Source: Scatophagus argus
Taxonomy: Eukaryota; Chordata; Actinopteri; Scatophagidae
Assembly: GCF_020382885.2 (NCBI RefSeq)
Contig: NC_058504.1
Coordinates: 9,910,519 to 9,974,518 of the forward strand
Reading direction: 5' to 3'
DNA: 64,000 bases
The notes beneath the pieces were generated by a model. It ran no database searches. It had not been told where the DNA came from and saw nothing but the letters and a program-made list of their open reading frames with translations. The translations under genes and the position numbers were made by a program. Shown one piece after another: positions 26,401 to 37,346 of the stretch (the first letter of the stretch is position 1; the number at the start of each line of letters is the position of its first letter).

Positions 26401-27321
26401 ACAGTAATTAAGTGTGGGAGACTTATAGATTAGACACTGGAAACGCATCAGATAATTGAAGGAGGATGTAGATGAGGGCATCTGTACTACACCTCTCTAT
26501 GAGGATGGCTTGACGATGAGGTGGGATCTGGAACAATAGCTGGTTAGCTAATTTGGCTGGGCTGTGCAGCAGGCGCTCACACATCTGGAAAGTCCTGTAC
26601 TGGTCCATAGTGTCACTCAGCAGAACATCTGCACTTGCCTCACACTCCTCCATCACTCCTCCATCCATTCGTACCTTTACAGCATCATTCACTGTTGGAT
26701 GAATCAGACATGCTTGGTTTGCAGGGTTGGTGATACAACCATAGCTGGATTTATGGGTAGTAACTGTTACTGTTACAGGTGTGGTGTGAATATACAGCCG
26801 CAAACTATTACCTCTCCATCATATTTAACATTGGCTATTTTAAATGTGCAGGATGTGGATGAAAATGTCCCTTTAGGGGTGCTGCTGATAATAGGCTTTA
26901 CTGCGTGTTTGCCAGTGCTGGCAAATGTTTAGCACATTAGCAGCACCTAACTTTTGGTGTGTTTTCATCCAAAAAAGACATTTTCTTCTATATTGTTGGT
27001 CTTTACCTTCGTCTTGTTATGCCTCAGATTTGTGATCAATGGGTGGACCTAACTGCGCCCACAAGTGGGAACCACAGCATTTGATTATGTCTTTGACCAA
27101 CTTCCAGTAACACCACCATTGTGTGCCTGTTGGTAAAGTAACTCCAACTGACCAGGACTGTGCAAAACACCATCAGCATGTACACAGTCAGTGCACGGCA
27201 CCCCAGAGATCCGTAAATCTATAATGTGATCAATACCTGTGTATCCATCCAACCAGAGCTGGTAAACCTCTTCGTCCATGATAGTGGTGTTACCCACGAA
27301 CACATCCAGCTCCACTGCCAT
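23463..27321 (-). CDS. fibp: Acidic fibroblast growth factor intracellular-binding protein
   Basis: Binds internalised FGF1; human loss-of-function is linked to overgrowth, but the molecular role is poorly defined. Exons in coding order: 27237-27321, 26493-26691, 26116-26242, 25667-25767, 25303-25436, 24691-24799, 24518-24581, 24322-24408, 24093-24190, 23463-23532. They give 357 aa, equal to one human isoform. Signature stretches are [20 protein letters not shown] at the N-terminus, [37 protein letters not shown] and the C-terminal [20 protein letters not shown]. All are near-identical to human FIBP. The start codon is preceded directly by a pyrimidine-rich run and CAG (TTTTATTTTACTTCAACGCAG context). 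The ATG may therefore open exon 2, with a non-coding first exon near 27.8 kb. Intron 1 holds a nested inverted repeat. Confidence 0.95.
26857..26970. repeat. Nested imperfect inverted repeat (MITE-like) in fibp intron 1
   Basis: Three paired blocks share one centre: GGATGAAAA (26857) with TTTTCATCC (ending 26970); GGTGCTGCTGAT (26878-26889) with ATTAGCAGCACC (26936-26947, 11 of 12); and an inner TTTGCCAG-TG-CTGGCAAA (26908-26925). The intervening parts do not pair. It could be a decayed foldback element. Confidence 0.6.
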
Positions 27322-27756
27322 CTGCGTTGAAGTAAAATAAAAGCAAGAAGGTCAGGTGATCGGTGCTGCTTCACTGGCATCAAAAATCACCTGCCAGATT
27401 AGCTCAATGCCATTAGAAGAGCCAAAAACAACCAGGAAGACATTACTATATACCTTGTTTTTAATGTGTTGTCCCAACCAGTTCTACGCACGAAACTATA
27501 AAAGTTACCCTGCTAACTTCTACTGGATTAGCTTAAATTTCTTTTCATTGCGTCCTAATTACCGAACTTCCCCCATTAAAAGCTAACCATTTCTATTAGC
27601 TACGTTGCAAAGTTAGCGGCGTGAGCGGAGACTAAACTGACAACCAGACAACAAAACAGTAAATAAAGACCGAGTCAGTAAGAGGACATAATCAGGTCAT
27701 TGGCGCAGATTCTGTAAAACACGAAAATCCGCCAAATGGTAGCTTCAGCGCATTTC

Positions 27757-27844
27757 TATGCCTGCGCAATGTCAACAACAGCAGGCAGACAACATGTACT
27801 TCCGGTTTTGTTACGTCACGGGAAGAGGTGTCTCGCATGCGCGG
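27757..27844. promoter_or_regulatory. Putative fibp promoter: ETS, CRE and NRF1 sites
   Basis: Within 90 bp: CCTGCGCA (NRF1 half, about 27761), ACTTCCGG (ETS/GABPA, 27798-27805), TTACGTCA (CRE/ATF, 27811-27818) and CGCATGCGCGG (NRF1-like, 27834-27844). This is the composition of a TATA-less housekeeping promoter about 0.5 kb upstream of the fibp ATG. It could drive transcription in both directions. Confidence 0.6.
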
Positions 27845-27849
27845 TAAAT

Positions 27850-30060
27850 ATATCTGATATTTAGCTCCTAACAAATTCACCATCAGCTAATATCGTTTTG
27901 TATAATGTTTTTTTTTTTAATTTCTCTCTTTTTACTGCCACTATTACTACTACCTTGTCTGTTTAGTTATTTATAACGTGTGTCTGATTGTGTTGTTGTA
28001 ATGTTTCTGGACGTTTAACAATAAACTGTTATTGTTTTTTTTATACACAGTAGGTTATCATAGGTTTTATATTAAATATCTCATGTATTGTTTAAGAGCA
28101 GATCAGGGGTATGGTCTAACATGCAGTGTATTTTATGCAATGCCAGTAAAAGACCCTATTAAACCAAAATCCTTATCCCTGTGCAGAGTGCAACTTATAA
28201 AAATAAATAGAATAAAGCAGCTGGACAAAGTTTCTGAGGTTTCTATCAATGAAATTAAACCGATTTTAAATAGGGGTGAAGCACTAACAGAACAGTATTT
28301 AGACCTTGCCAATATTGTTGAAAGCATGAAAACCAAAAATAATAATTTGCTGAACTGATACAAGCTCAACATCAGGTTGTTTTGTTTTATCTCTCCCGTC
28401 CCTCTTAAACTCAAACCTGAAGCTGAAGGGAAATGATTGCTTACATTGCTAACAGCGTGCAGACATGGAAACCTTCAACCTGTAACGACCTGCCGTAGTC
28501 CGACTGCCTGCTGAGGGCCAAACGTGAGCCTTAAAATCGGCCAGTATTTAATCCTGCTGGCACATTGCAGCTGGGCTCCCCTAAGTAACTGGGGATGAAT
28601 AATAAACACCATAAACTCCACAATTGGGACCTATTTCACTCTATTGTATCAACACTAATAGCATTCGCTTAAACCAGGGAAGCCATCAGTGGTCTAATAG
28701 GCTGTCAGAAGACAATATGTGAAGACTCATATTACAGCAGTGCATTTGGACACCAGACAGTCTATGGTTGATCTCTGCCCTTTCATTTGTGTTCTTGGCG
28801 CTTTTACTGTTATTTATGTTTATGTGTCCGATCAGATATGGGCCTCTATGCGAGCTCCCCCCACCCACCCCTCCTCCCATCCCCCATGCGCTTTGCTTGC
28901 TGCGTGTACACAATCCTGCTCTCTTTTACTCCGGCGATTAATCTAAATAAATCCCTGCAAATCCCTCTCCTCGCCCTCCCTTTTTCTGGTTCTGCATGTG
29001 TCCTTCAAAATCACAACATAAGGGAAAACCACTCAGTCGACATGCCTTTTTTTGTCGGATCTCTCGCCGCACATCAAAACCCTCACATCTAACCTCACAT
29101 GACGTCCTGATTCCATCTCCAGCTCCCCCCTCGCACGGCTAACACCCTACATTGTTATGGCCTCAGTGAAACAATGGAGGTGGGACAGGGAGCGGAAGGA
29201 TGTGGCTGAATGCCTCAGCATAAACCCATGGAAAAAAAATAGGGCTGCAGTCACACTTTCCGCCAGTGTTTTTTGAAAAGAAACGAGTACAATCAGGAGT
29301 CGCTCATGATACAACTGCTCTGTACTGTACATCTCTCTGTGTAGTGAACTCCAAAGGCGTGTAGCTCCTATTGATGTATTTCTCGCGTTTTGCAAAGACT
29401 GGAGAAAACAAAATTATGTACTTATGACATAGCCTTTGCCTTAAGTTTTTGAGGAGTCGTCCCAATTAATAGAAATCCCCACAGATGCGGGTTCACGTAG
29501 GCCTTGGCTGCTGGGTAAAATCTGCTTATCCGTGCTGTTTTGGTTTTACGACATGTGAGAGCACACGGAGGAGATGTTAAACTTTACATCTTGTTTTTCA
29601 TAATGTGGTTGAGATGGTCAGAGTCAGTTAAGCTGGATCACCGAGCTGGTCCATTCTTTTTGGTTGTTTACGACCCTGCTAAGTATGATATGCAAGAAGC
29701 CGCAGGAAATCTCAGAGAAAACCACAAATATTTCGCATTACTGTCTAACTAATTTGTCAAAGTAGAGGTGGTTATAAAAAGTGAAACTTCCGCGTAAGTT
29801 CATCAAAATAAAACAACACGGTTGAGGGAAACGATTGCAAAGAGACACAAGTAACGCGTTACCAGTGAAAGTAAAAACTCTGATAAATCAGACATCTATA
29901 TAGTACTTAAAATGATTCCCCAAAGCATATTATTGCCATACCTCCCCACTTTTTAAAGAAACTATCGCACATCGGTGCTTTTATTCTGAAGTCTGGACAG
30001 ACTGTTTCCGGCAATGCTTCAGTCAGTACTTGACACGCATCTCGCTGCTTAGCGGATTCG
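27850..30060. other. Spacer between fibp and ccdc85b
   Basis: AT-rich at its left end, with one unrecognised open frame (28050-28358). The remainder shows no gene. Pyrimidine-rich tracts lie at about 28855-28990. Confidence 0.5.
28050..28358 (+). other. Unrecognised open frame, possible small exon
   Basis: An AT-rich frame of about 100 codons, open to a TGA at 28356-28358. It is preceded by a T-rich run ending ATACACAG, which would serve as a splice acceptor. Its later half reads like ordinary protein (SVSEIN-like mixed helix, for example LTEQYLDLANIVESMK) and not simple repeat. There is no ATG at the open start and I recognise no family. It lies about 200 bp beyond the fibp promoter in the divergent direction. 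It could be an exon of an uncharacterised transcript, a decayed mobile-element frame, or chance. Confidence 0.2.
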
Positions 30061-30837
30061 CAGCCGTGAAAGTGGCTGAGGCGGATATTGTTGTGGTAAC
30101 AGTCCAGCCCTAGAGGATGAGCCGAGGTGATGCACTTATTTTGAGCGGAAAGAAGGCCGAGATTGGACTGTGATTCATTTTGTCATGTTTTTTATGTGAG
30201 GAGTGAATCGTTTGTGGGGAAAAGCCGCTGCACCGTACGGACTCATCCTCCAGCCAGCCAGCCGGAGAACAGAGTTCATTCAGCCGTGGTGAGCCTGCCG
30301 CTGAGACGATGCCAGCGACGTAAAAATCACAACATCTGCAGGGTATACATCTGAAGCTCCTGGATCGACCGGGCCTTTGTATAGCCTGCGAGGCGGCTGT
30401 TGCCTTGAGAATCACACACGACAGGAGGTAAAATATGGAGAGCAGCATTCATGGAGGCCTTTGGAGAACGCAGCCTGTTGAGAGGATGACAGATTCTTAT
30501 TAACGGGGACCGGGCACGGGGGGGTTGCGTTTAATGTTCATAAACGACCTCAGTGAGGCATTATCCACGGAGAACAATCACTGGGTTCAGCACAAAAATA
30601 GAACCGAAGTCACGGCGCCTTGGAGAAAGCCATCTAAATAAAGATATCACATGTTTCTGCTTGATTTCGGCCTGCGGTGCTGTCGTGATTGCACACATGA
30701 CATCTGGAACACACTTGATGAAGACGAGGATGTGATGACCGTGTGCTGAGCACCGAAGCGACTGGCTTTAAAGTAGATTCTCAGGTACCCTATAGTTGTA
30801 GGTTTTTTTGGGGGGGGTTGTTTGTTTTTAACAGAAA
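30061..30837 (+). other. Probable 5' UTR and leader intron of ccdc85b
   Basis: The ccdc85b ATG lies three bases after a T-rich run ending TTTTTAACAG, a good splice acceptor (AG at 30833-30834). This suggests a non-coding first exon upstream. A candidate donor is CAGGAG|GTAAAA with the intron starting at 30428. No TATA box was found. Confidence 0.4.
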
Positions 30838-31440
30838 ATGGGTAGCGAAGGTGAGATAGTAAACAGAGAACTGTCAAAGATGTCTGACGAGGATTTGCTG
30901 GCGTGCTCCAAAGAGGAGCTGGTGAGCCGGCTGCGTAAAGAGGAGTCGGATAAAATATCGGCGCTCATTCAGCGAGGACGGCTGATAAAAGAGGTGAATA
31001 AACAGCTGCAGGGACACCTCCTCGAAATCAGGGAACTGAAAGTCATTAATCAGCGCCTGCAGGAGGAAAACGTGGAGCTGCGGGACCTGTGCTGCTTCCT
31101 GGACGACGACCGACTCAAAGTGAAGAAGCTGGCCAGGGAATGGCAGCTGTTCGGGCATCACGCAGCCAAAGTAATGCGGGAGGACCTCGGTGGTTACTTG
31201 AAAAAGCTCGCAGACCTGGAGCGCATGCAGGACGGGCTGGTAAAGGAGAATCTGGACCTGAAGGAGCTGTGCCTGGTCCTGGAGGAGGAGTGTGTCAGCA
31301 GGAGCGACTCCAGCCCCGGAGGGTCCACCGAGCTCAACCTGCCCTGCATGGTGGCCCGGGACCTGGGGGACGGAAGCTCAAGCACAGGCAGTGTGGGAAG
31401 CCCAGACCAGCTTCATCTGGTGTGCTCTCCTGATGACTGA
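30838..31440 (+). CDS. ccdc85b: Coiled-coil domain-containing protein 85B (DIPA)
   Basis: A small coiled-coil protein of the CCDC85 family. Human CCDC85B (delta-interacting protein A) acts as a transcriptional co-regulator, dampens beta-catenin/TCF activity and binds p120-catenin-type proteins. The frame is a single exon of 200 aa (human 202). Residues about 12-45 form the first helix (SDEDLLACSKEELVSRLRKE). A long heptad region follows (RLIKEVNKQLQGHLLEIREL and ENVELRDLCCFLDDDRLK), with a second coiled coil at about 115-150 (DLKELCLVLEEEC). The C-terminus DLGDGSSSTGSVGSPDQL...CSPDD is nearly identical to human. Its position between fibp and fosl1, on the strand opposite to both, matches my recollection of human 11q13.1. 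Confidence 0.96.
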   Translation: MGSEGEIVNRELSKMSDEDLLACSKEELVSRLRKEESDKISALIQRGRLIKEVNKQLQGHLLEIRELKVINQRLQEENVELRDLCCFLDDDRLKVKKLAREWQLFGHHAAKVMREDLGGYLKKLADLERMQDGLVKENLDLKELCLVLEEECVSRSDSSPGGSTELNLPCMVARDLGDGSSSTGSVGSPDQLHLVCSPDD

Positions 31441-31622
31441 TGACAGCCACGGCTTATCCGACTCAAAGAAGGAACCTGTGGAGTAGGAGCGATGAAGGCG
31501 AGTGGAGACGAGGTCACACAGTACAAATTAAATTGGTGCACAAGCATTAGGGCCTTCTGAATGCTGCAAAGATCTGCGTGCCACCGGGTTAACATTGTAT
31601 GATGGACATTTTCAGGACGTTT

Positions 31623-31628
31623 AATAAA
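31623..31628 (+). terminator. Polyadenylation signal of ccdc85b
   Basis: AATAAA about 185 bases after the ccdc85b stop, followed by a T-rich stretch. It is the first canonical hexamer downstream. Confidence 0.55.
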
Positions 31629-31649
31629 TGTTTGCCAGATGATAATGTA

Positions 31650-32352
31650 TCTAAATTTTACAGTGTTTTTTCTAAGGACTCTTCTTCTTCTTTTGAAACT
31701 CTTCTTTTTCAGTGGTCTGAAAAAAAAATGGGACCAAAAAAGTGGGTCACATATATATAAATTTATCTCATGCACTGGACTAGCCTACACTGGTAGAAGC
31801 CTTTTTTTCTATTGCACTGGACAGCGTTATCATGGATCTTTACGTCACTGATCTAAAGATTCATTTCAATCCAGTTTTGAGCCATATTTATTCCACTGAA
31901 TTCCACTAGCACTGAAATAGATGAGTTGTGATAAAAGAAAAAATATGAAACTATTTGATATTTGCTTTTGCTAGATGCCCAATAATGTGTAATATTTTAT
32001 GCACTCTCTTCCTCAGGACAGGATTGGAGTGGCATTTGTGCATGATGATTGTCACAATTTGTACAGGCCTGTTAACCAGTCTGATGTGAAGGCCCTTCAG
32101 GTTTACTGTGGGTGGGGCTGCTGTACATAATGTACATGTGCTAGAGCCTGGGCAGAGCCAGCACACTTGATAAGGTTTTGGATCAGACATGATAAGATGT
32201 CCTTGGACCTCACTCAGAGCTGAATTGAATAAGTTCTGTCTCTTTTTTTAAAATCCAACTGGAAACTCTTTGTATGAAACTGGAAGGTCTACTACAAGTT
32301 TGAATGGTTTCTGTTTGATTCAAACCAAGATGTTTCAATTCACTTGTGTTAC

Positions 32353-32383
<31 letters not shown>

Positions 32384-33760
32384 TTGCTGTTGTTGATGTT
32401 CAATTAGCATACCACAGAGTTTGTTTAAGTTGGCAGTGGTTGGCTTTTTATTCTGTAACTCATGCTTTGTATTTACCCTGTAACATTAGGGATAATCTTA
32501 ACTTTTGCCCACCTTTATCTTGATTTATCTGTATTAACTAGTGTTACTAACCGATTTCAGTTTAAATCATGGCTGATGCACATGGATTAGAAAAGATTAT
32601 TTTTTGTCGTTAGCTGTTTTTTGGTGGGCTATGCTCGTAGTGCATTTAAGAGCTTTAAATACAGTGGGTATGACACCTCGTGCTGTTCTGACCTTTCTTT
32701 TCAAGCATTTACATGCATTTACATCTACGTGAGAGCGAAGGGTTGATTTCCGCACTTGTTGTTTTGACCTCTGTGTCTGACTCTGCTTGGCCGATGCTCC
32801 CTTCGCGTCACACGGGCTGACTTTCGTGAAGTTCATCGGTTTTATTTTTGGATCTCTTATTTGCGCAGTGTGGAGAGCTGAAGAGCAGGGCCGTAATGCT
32901 TTTACCCACTTAGTGATGCACACACGTCCTTTGACAGCAGCGTACACACAGATTTTTTTTTTCCCCTCCATCATGCTCTCGAGCTCTCAGTCTGTCGCTC
33001 GCCTCTCAACTCTACTTCTATCTCTAACCCCATTTAAGCAGAGCAATCCAATGCCCTTTGAGCCATGTATGTATTAGCAAGAGATTCATGTCATTTTTGG
33101 GAAATGAAAGTTCACAGTGTTCACAGTTGAAGGGCATTGCACAGTCATTTCCCAGAGTCAAAGGTTACGTCTTAAAATTACTGGTTTTTCTTCTTACTAA
33201 CAGTCCACTACAAACAAACAAAAAAATATTCAATTGTCAATTACATGAATGAAAAAAAGGAAGCAAACTGGAGAAACTGCAACCAGAGAATATCAATTTC
33301 CTGTTTTTGCTTGATCTGATGCAAAATAGTTACAATCTTCATCACCTTTGAGTCATACATTTCAGGTCACTCTGGGGTGTCGGTGTTCACTTTTCCAAAA
33401 TGTAATTCTCTGAACACTTTAAATGATTAATTCTACATTTAATTTCTTTTTCCCCTCAATATGCATATCAGTCCAGTCACATCCTCCTGTTGCTTGTTTT
33501 TCACCAATAACGTCACACCATCACAATTTTTGCACATGTGAACCGCTGTTCTTTATTGATAAAAAAGTAAGGCACTGCCCACCAAAACAGTTCGGTTTGT
33601 CAGAAAAACATTATCAAAAATATATTACACTCTCTCTGTTACACTCTAAAATAAATACATGATTATATACTCTATATTAACTCCTCCGGCCCAGCCTTAG
33701 TGGTCAATAATTTGCATAGGATATTTAGGATTCTTAAAAGGTTCATACAAAAATAAGAGC
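31650..33760. other. Spacer between ccdc85b and fosl1 3' ends
   Basis: AT-rich, with a run of 23 T at 32353-32375. Convergent 3' ends face each other here. No gene is recognised. Confidence 0.5.
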
Positions 33761-33762
33761 CA

Positions 33763-33768
33763 TTTATT
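33763..33768 (-). terminator. Candidate polyadenylation signal of fosl1
   Basis: AATAAA on the minus strand, about 510 bases beyond the fosl1 stop. The intervening AT-rich 3' UTR contains a few ATTTA words, as expected for unstable Fos-family mRNAs. Another AATAAA further on (33552-33557) is an alternative. Confidence 0.4.
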
Positions 33769-34279
33769 TTTAAGCATTTTTTTCCCTTGGTGAGGATGTT
33801 CATAAAGTGTTACATAACATTATGTGACCATGTAACAAATCATTAAATGCAACATTATTCTGAATTATCAGTATTAATATATTATATATTATAAGATGTA
33901 GTTATGACAGTAATCTCTAGAAAGCTTGTATAATTCTTTAGAGAATACATTGTGCATGCAATGCTTTCACAATAAAACTCAAACGTGCTCATTCTCATAC
34001 CAGATAGTTCTTAAAATGAGAAATATAAAGACTTTATATCAAAACTAAAAAAAAAAGAGTGTAACATTCATATCCTGATAATGCCACTAATTTGCAGGTC
34101 TAAATACAAACTCAGCTTTCCAAATGGATGAAATGAAGCAGATGCACGTAACGCATTTTGAAATGGTTATCACAATCATCATTTCCATCATATTTCCCAG
34201 AGATCTTTTTTGTCGCACGCACACTTTGACTTAAATCAAAATGAACATCAGTGTATAGTCGGGATGTCGGGGCTGCTGA

Positions 34280-36974
34280 TCACAGAGTGAGGATCGTCGG
34301 GGAGTGCAGGGAGTGATCCGATTGGTCACCGCTGCTGCTGCTGCGGCGATGAGCTATGCCACAGGGCTCTGGGGCGCTGGACTGCGGGACATTTCCCTGA
34401 TGGGATGTAGCATGGGATGTGCTGGTGTCTAACGGGGCAGACGGATAGGTGAAAACCATACCAGCTGTGAAGGGTGTGAGAGAGGGAGTAGATATGAGAA
34501 CCGGGGTGTGGAGTGACTCCGATTCGGTGACAACAGCAGAGGCAGAAGATGTCACAGACTTGCTGGGGATCATGATCTTTGGTTTGGGCTTCTCCATCTT
34601 TGTAGGTAGTTTAGTTGAGGGTCCAGGTCTCCTGGAGTCCTCGGGCTCGATTTTGATGCCTCCTAAAGAGGAAACTGATGGATTTGGGTCAGAATCTGAA
34701 TCAGAGTCCTCTCTTTTACAAATGGGACGGTGAGCCTCCAGGACCAGCTCGAGCTTCTCTTTCTCCTTTTGTAACTGAGCTATTTCCTTCTGTAAACGTG
34801 ACTTCTCATCTTCCAGCTGGTCAGTCTCCTACACCAGGGGAGAGCAGAGAAAAGACAGACATTTATGTAAATTCTATCACGCCTGAGCGAGACCAATACG
34901 GTGTGTTTCAAGTAGGAATGCTGTGACATTTATATAATGTTCGCTCACATTTTGCAGTGTTTCTGTCAGCTCCCGGCGGCGATTGCGACATTTCGCTGCT
35001 GCGAGTTTATTCCGCTCCCTCCTTACTCGACGTCTCTCCATCTCTTCCTGGGATAACTTTGAAAAGGGAAAACAAAAGGTTTAAATACATAAAATAGGTT
35101 AACCTGACACGATGAAAGAGTGAAACCTTCCTTCTCTGTGGCAAAAAAAACTTATGTCAAAATATCAAATGTAGGCATGGTGGGATTCAACACGACACAG
35201 GAGAAACACTACCACCATGTGTGTGCACTGAGTCATCACACTCATGGCGGCTGAATGGTTTTGAAATGTCTGAGCTTTTGCGCCTTTGAAACACCCTAAC
35301 TCTGACTTCATCCAGCACCCTACTGAATAATTGCTGTTGATCCATTATATTTCCCGCCCTTTCAGGATGATGAGTCACACTCAGACCCCAGTGGTGACTC
35401 AGGTGTGAGTCACAGAACATGACTTGCCCCTATGAGTCACATGACAGTCCACTTCCTGTACCATGAAATTGCAGCTCCTGAACAGTGATGGAGATATGTG
35501 CCAACATGTGTGCCTGATGAAACCAAAAAATAAAAAAAATTACGCTGCACTGGTGACTAACGTGGTCATGGTTCTGAACATTCGAGTTGAGCTGAAGTGG
35601 GTCACTTTAACATCTGTGCTCTCGTGTTCTGACTTGTAAACGCTGCTGTGCTAACAAAAAGCAGATCTTTGCATGTCACAGGTGATCATTTCACTGAGTC
35701 AACACTGACTCAAAGTAAACTCCATCAAAGAACAAAAACACTGTGCTTGCCTCTGGACGGTAAGTTTTTCTGTTTTAAATGACCTAAGAGTTAAAAACAT
35801 ATTCAAAATAATTTATCAAATAAGATCTCTAAATAATCGTATGCTAAGCTATTACTAAATAATTTATGTGATGTGTAAGGATAAAGGAAACGGTTGAATT
35901 GTGTCATAGAGTATTACAGGATATTACACACTAATTACACAGAAATGTTTGGGTCACTGTCCACACCTCACTAACTGCAATCCCTTCTGGGGAAATTATG
36001 AATCCCAAGAGAACTCCTTCTATTTTCTCCCAGGTTAATAGCTCTCACTTTAAAAGCAGTAGAAAAACAACAAATCCACCAGTGTCAAAAGATGGCCAAA
36101 AGTGGGTTTTTGGCACGATTTTTCCTTGTAAAGTTTTAGTTATTTTGGGACTGTTTTCTTACGTGTTCATCATTCCGACGCCTGGTTGAAACAGCGGTGT
36201 TTGCAGCTGCTCTTATGACCCCTGGTCTGAGAAGATGGGAGTGTGACGGTTGTGGACCCAGTGGCCGTGCCCCTGAGAGGGTTGGGTAAGGAGGGACTGG
36301 AGATCTTGAAGGACCTGGTGGATGCATGAGAGAGGGCTGGACCAGCCACTGGAGGTCCTGGTTGGTTGTAATGGCATTGAGGCTTGGTACAAACTGACTG
36401 CTGCCAGCCATTGTTAATTTCTGGAAAAGTTGATCAAACAAAAAGTTAGCGGAAAAGTACTTTAGCAAAGGACCAAATCCAATATGTGATCACTGACACC
36501 CACATATTTTCTAGATAGATAAATAGATAGATACTTCATTGATCCTGAGGAAAATTCAAGAATTCTGTAGTCTAAATGCAAATTAATTAAAGTGAAACAT
36601 AATGAATATTGATTATAATTATTATGTCAACACATATTGAGTTAAACTTTCTTATTACACACGCGTAAAATATCATTTGAATAGCCACACAGAAATTACA
36701 CATGATGTGGAATTACCAGTTTCACAGGTTTACTACTTTATTGTGGCTTGAAATTCATAGCTTCTTTTTACCTACTTTTACAGTTTCATTTACCTTGTTT
36801 TTTATGTTTTAACTGTCTGGGATAACCTGTAGTTTAGCTGAATGAAAGTACACCTACCTGTTCCTGCTGTGTAGTTGAAGCGGTGGTGCTTCCCAAAGTT
36901 ACAGAGTTCGTCCCAGAGACAGTGCCTGTGTACGCCGGGTTGCCTCTCCCCTGGCTCCCAAAGTTTCGATACAT
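34280..36974 (-). CDS. fosl1: Fos-like antigen 1 (Fra-1), AP-1 transcription factor subunit
   Basis: Nuclear bZIP protein that pairs with Jun proteins and binds TGA(C/G)TCA. Exons in coding order: 36858-36974, 36163-36420, 34949-35056, 34280-34828. They give 343 aa, longer than human FRA1 (271). Exon 3 is 108 bp, as in the Fos family. The basic region [20 protein letters not shown] lies at about residues 133-152, followed by a leucine zipper ([20 protein letters not shown] onward) and AHRPICK. The C-terminus SPTILTL is Fos/Fra-like. The N-terminal half shows NTM-like [14 protein letters not shown]. Exon 3 starts at TTATCCCAG (Leu-Ser-Gln) rather than nine bases further in, because [10 protein letters not shown] matches the family's LSPEEEE/RR. 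The absence of the c-Fos transactivation tail and the ccdc85b neighbour favour fosl1 over fos or fosl2. The start chosen is MYRNFG; an in-frame upstream ATG (37037) is judged non-coding. Confidence 0.92.
35229..35712. promoter_or_regulatory. Cluster of seven AP-1 (TRE) sites in fosl1 intron 2
   Basis: Perfect TGAGTCA or TGACTCA heptamers at 35229-35235, 35371-35377, 35395-35401, 35406-35412, 35433-35439, 35695-35701 and 35706-35712. The encoded protein's own complex binds this sequence, and mammalian Fosl1 is known to be positively autoregulated through intronic AP-1 sites. The cluster is therefore a strong candidate for an autoregulatory enhancer. Two pairs are spaced 11 bp start to start (35395/35406 and 35695/35706), about one helical turn. 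Confidence 0.75.
36512..36562 (+). repeat. Dispersed-repeat tail (GATAGATA + TTCATTGATCCTGAGG)
   Basis: A short (GATA)n-like run followed by ACTTCATTGATCCTGAGGAA and AATTC. This resembles a teleost repeat end usually written ACTTTATTGATCCC.GAGGGAAATTC. It is a fragment only, in fosl1 intron 1. Confidence 0.5.
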
Positions 36975-37015
36975 CCTTTCTGTTTCAAAGAAAAGAGAAT
37001 TGGATCCAGCTGCGG

Positions 37016-37023
37016 CTATATAG
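37016..37023 (-). promoter_or_regulatory. TATA-box candidate for fosl1
   Basis: GCTATATAGC on this strand, about 45 bases upstream of the MYRNFG start codon. If used, the 5' UTR would be very short and the ATG at 37037 would lie outside the mRNA. Unproven. Confidence 0.35.
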
Positions 37024-37346
37024 CTTTCAGATCTCACGAAATCTCTTTCGGGTCTCGTGTGTCAATTCAAACTTTGGGTAAGCCCACCTTATTGCGGTAA
37101 ATCGGTAGAGTCCAAACGGGTGTGTTTTCAAGGGGTGAACAAGGAAGCAAATATCACGTCGTTTTTTTTTGCCCGTAACGTCCGAAAACAACTTTCAGTA
37201 CATCCTTCCGTCCTTAGTCATTCGTCCAGAAGCCAAAGTCTGGGAATGATTGTGAGGTTGTAAACTCTTAAAGCGGCACCATAGGTTCACCACGCCCCTC
37301 CCGAGTTACGGGAAATAGTGTTGTCTGGAATCTCTCACGAATTGAC

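Noticed and set aside
26936-26960. TAGCAGCACCTAACTTTTGG resembles the start of miR-15/16 family microRNAs
   Set aside because: It lies on the 3' arm of an imperfect inverted repeat, whereas miR-15/16 come from the 5' arm; the match beyond the seed is poor and the known miR-15/16 loci are elsewhere.
35047-35047. Alternative acceptor for fosl1 exon 3, nine bases inside the chosen one
   Set aside because: It would remove Leu-Ser-Gln, which matches the conserved LSP/LSQ before the basic region and gives the family's 108-bp exon.
36975-37037. In-frame upstream ATG extending fosl1 by 21 residues
   Set aside because: The extension has no similarity to Fos proteins and a TATA-like element lies inside it; MYRNFG fits the family start.
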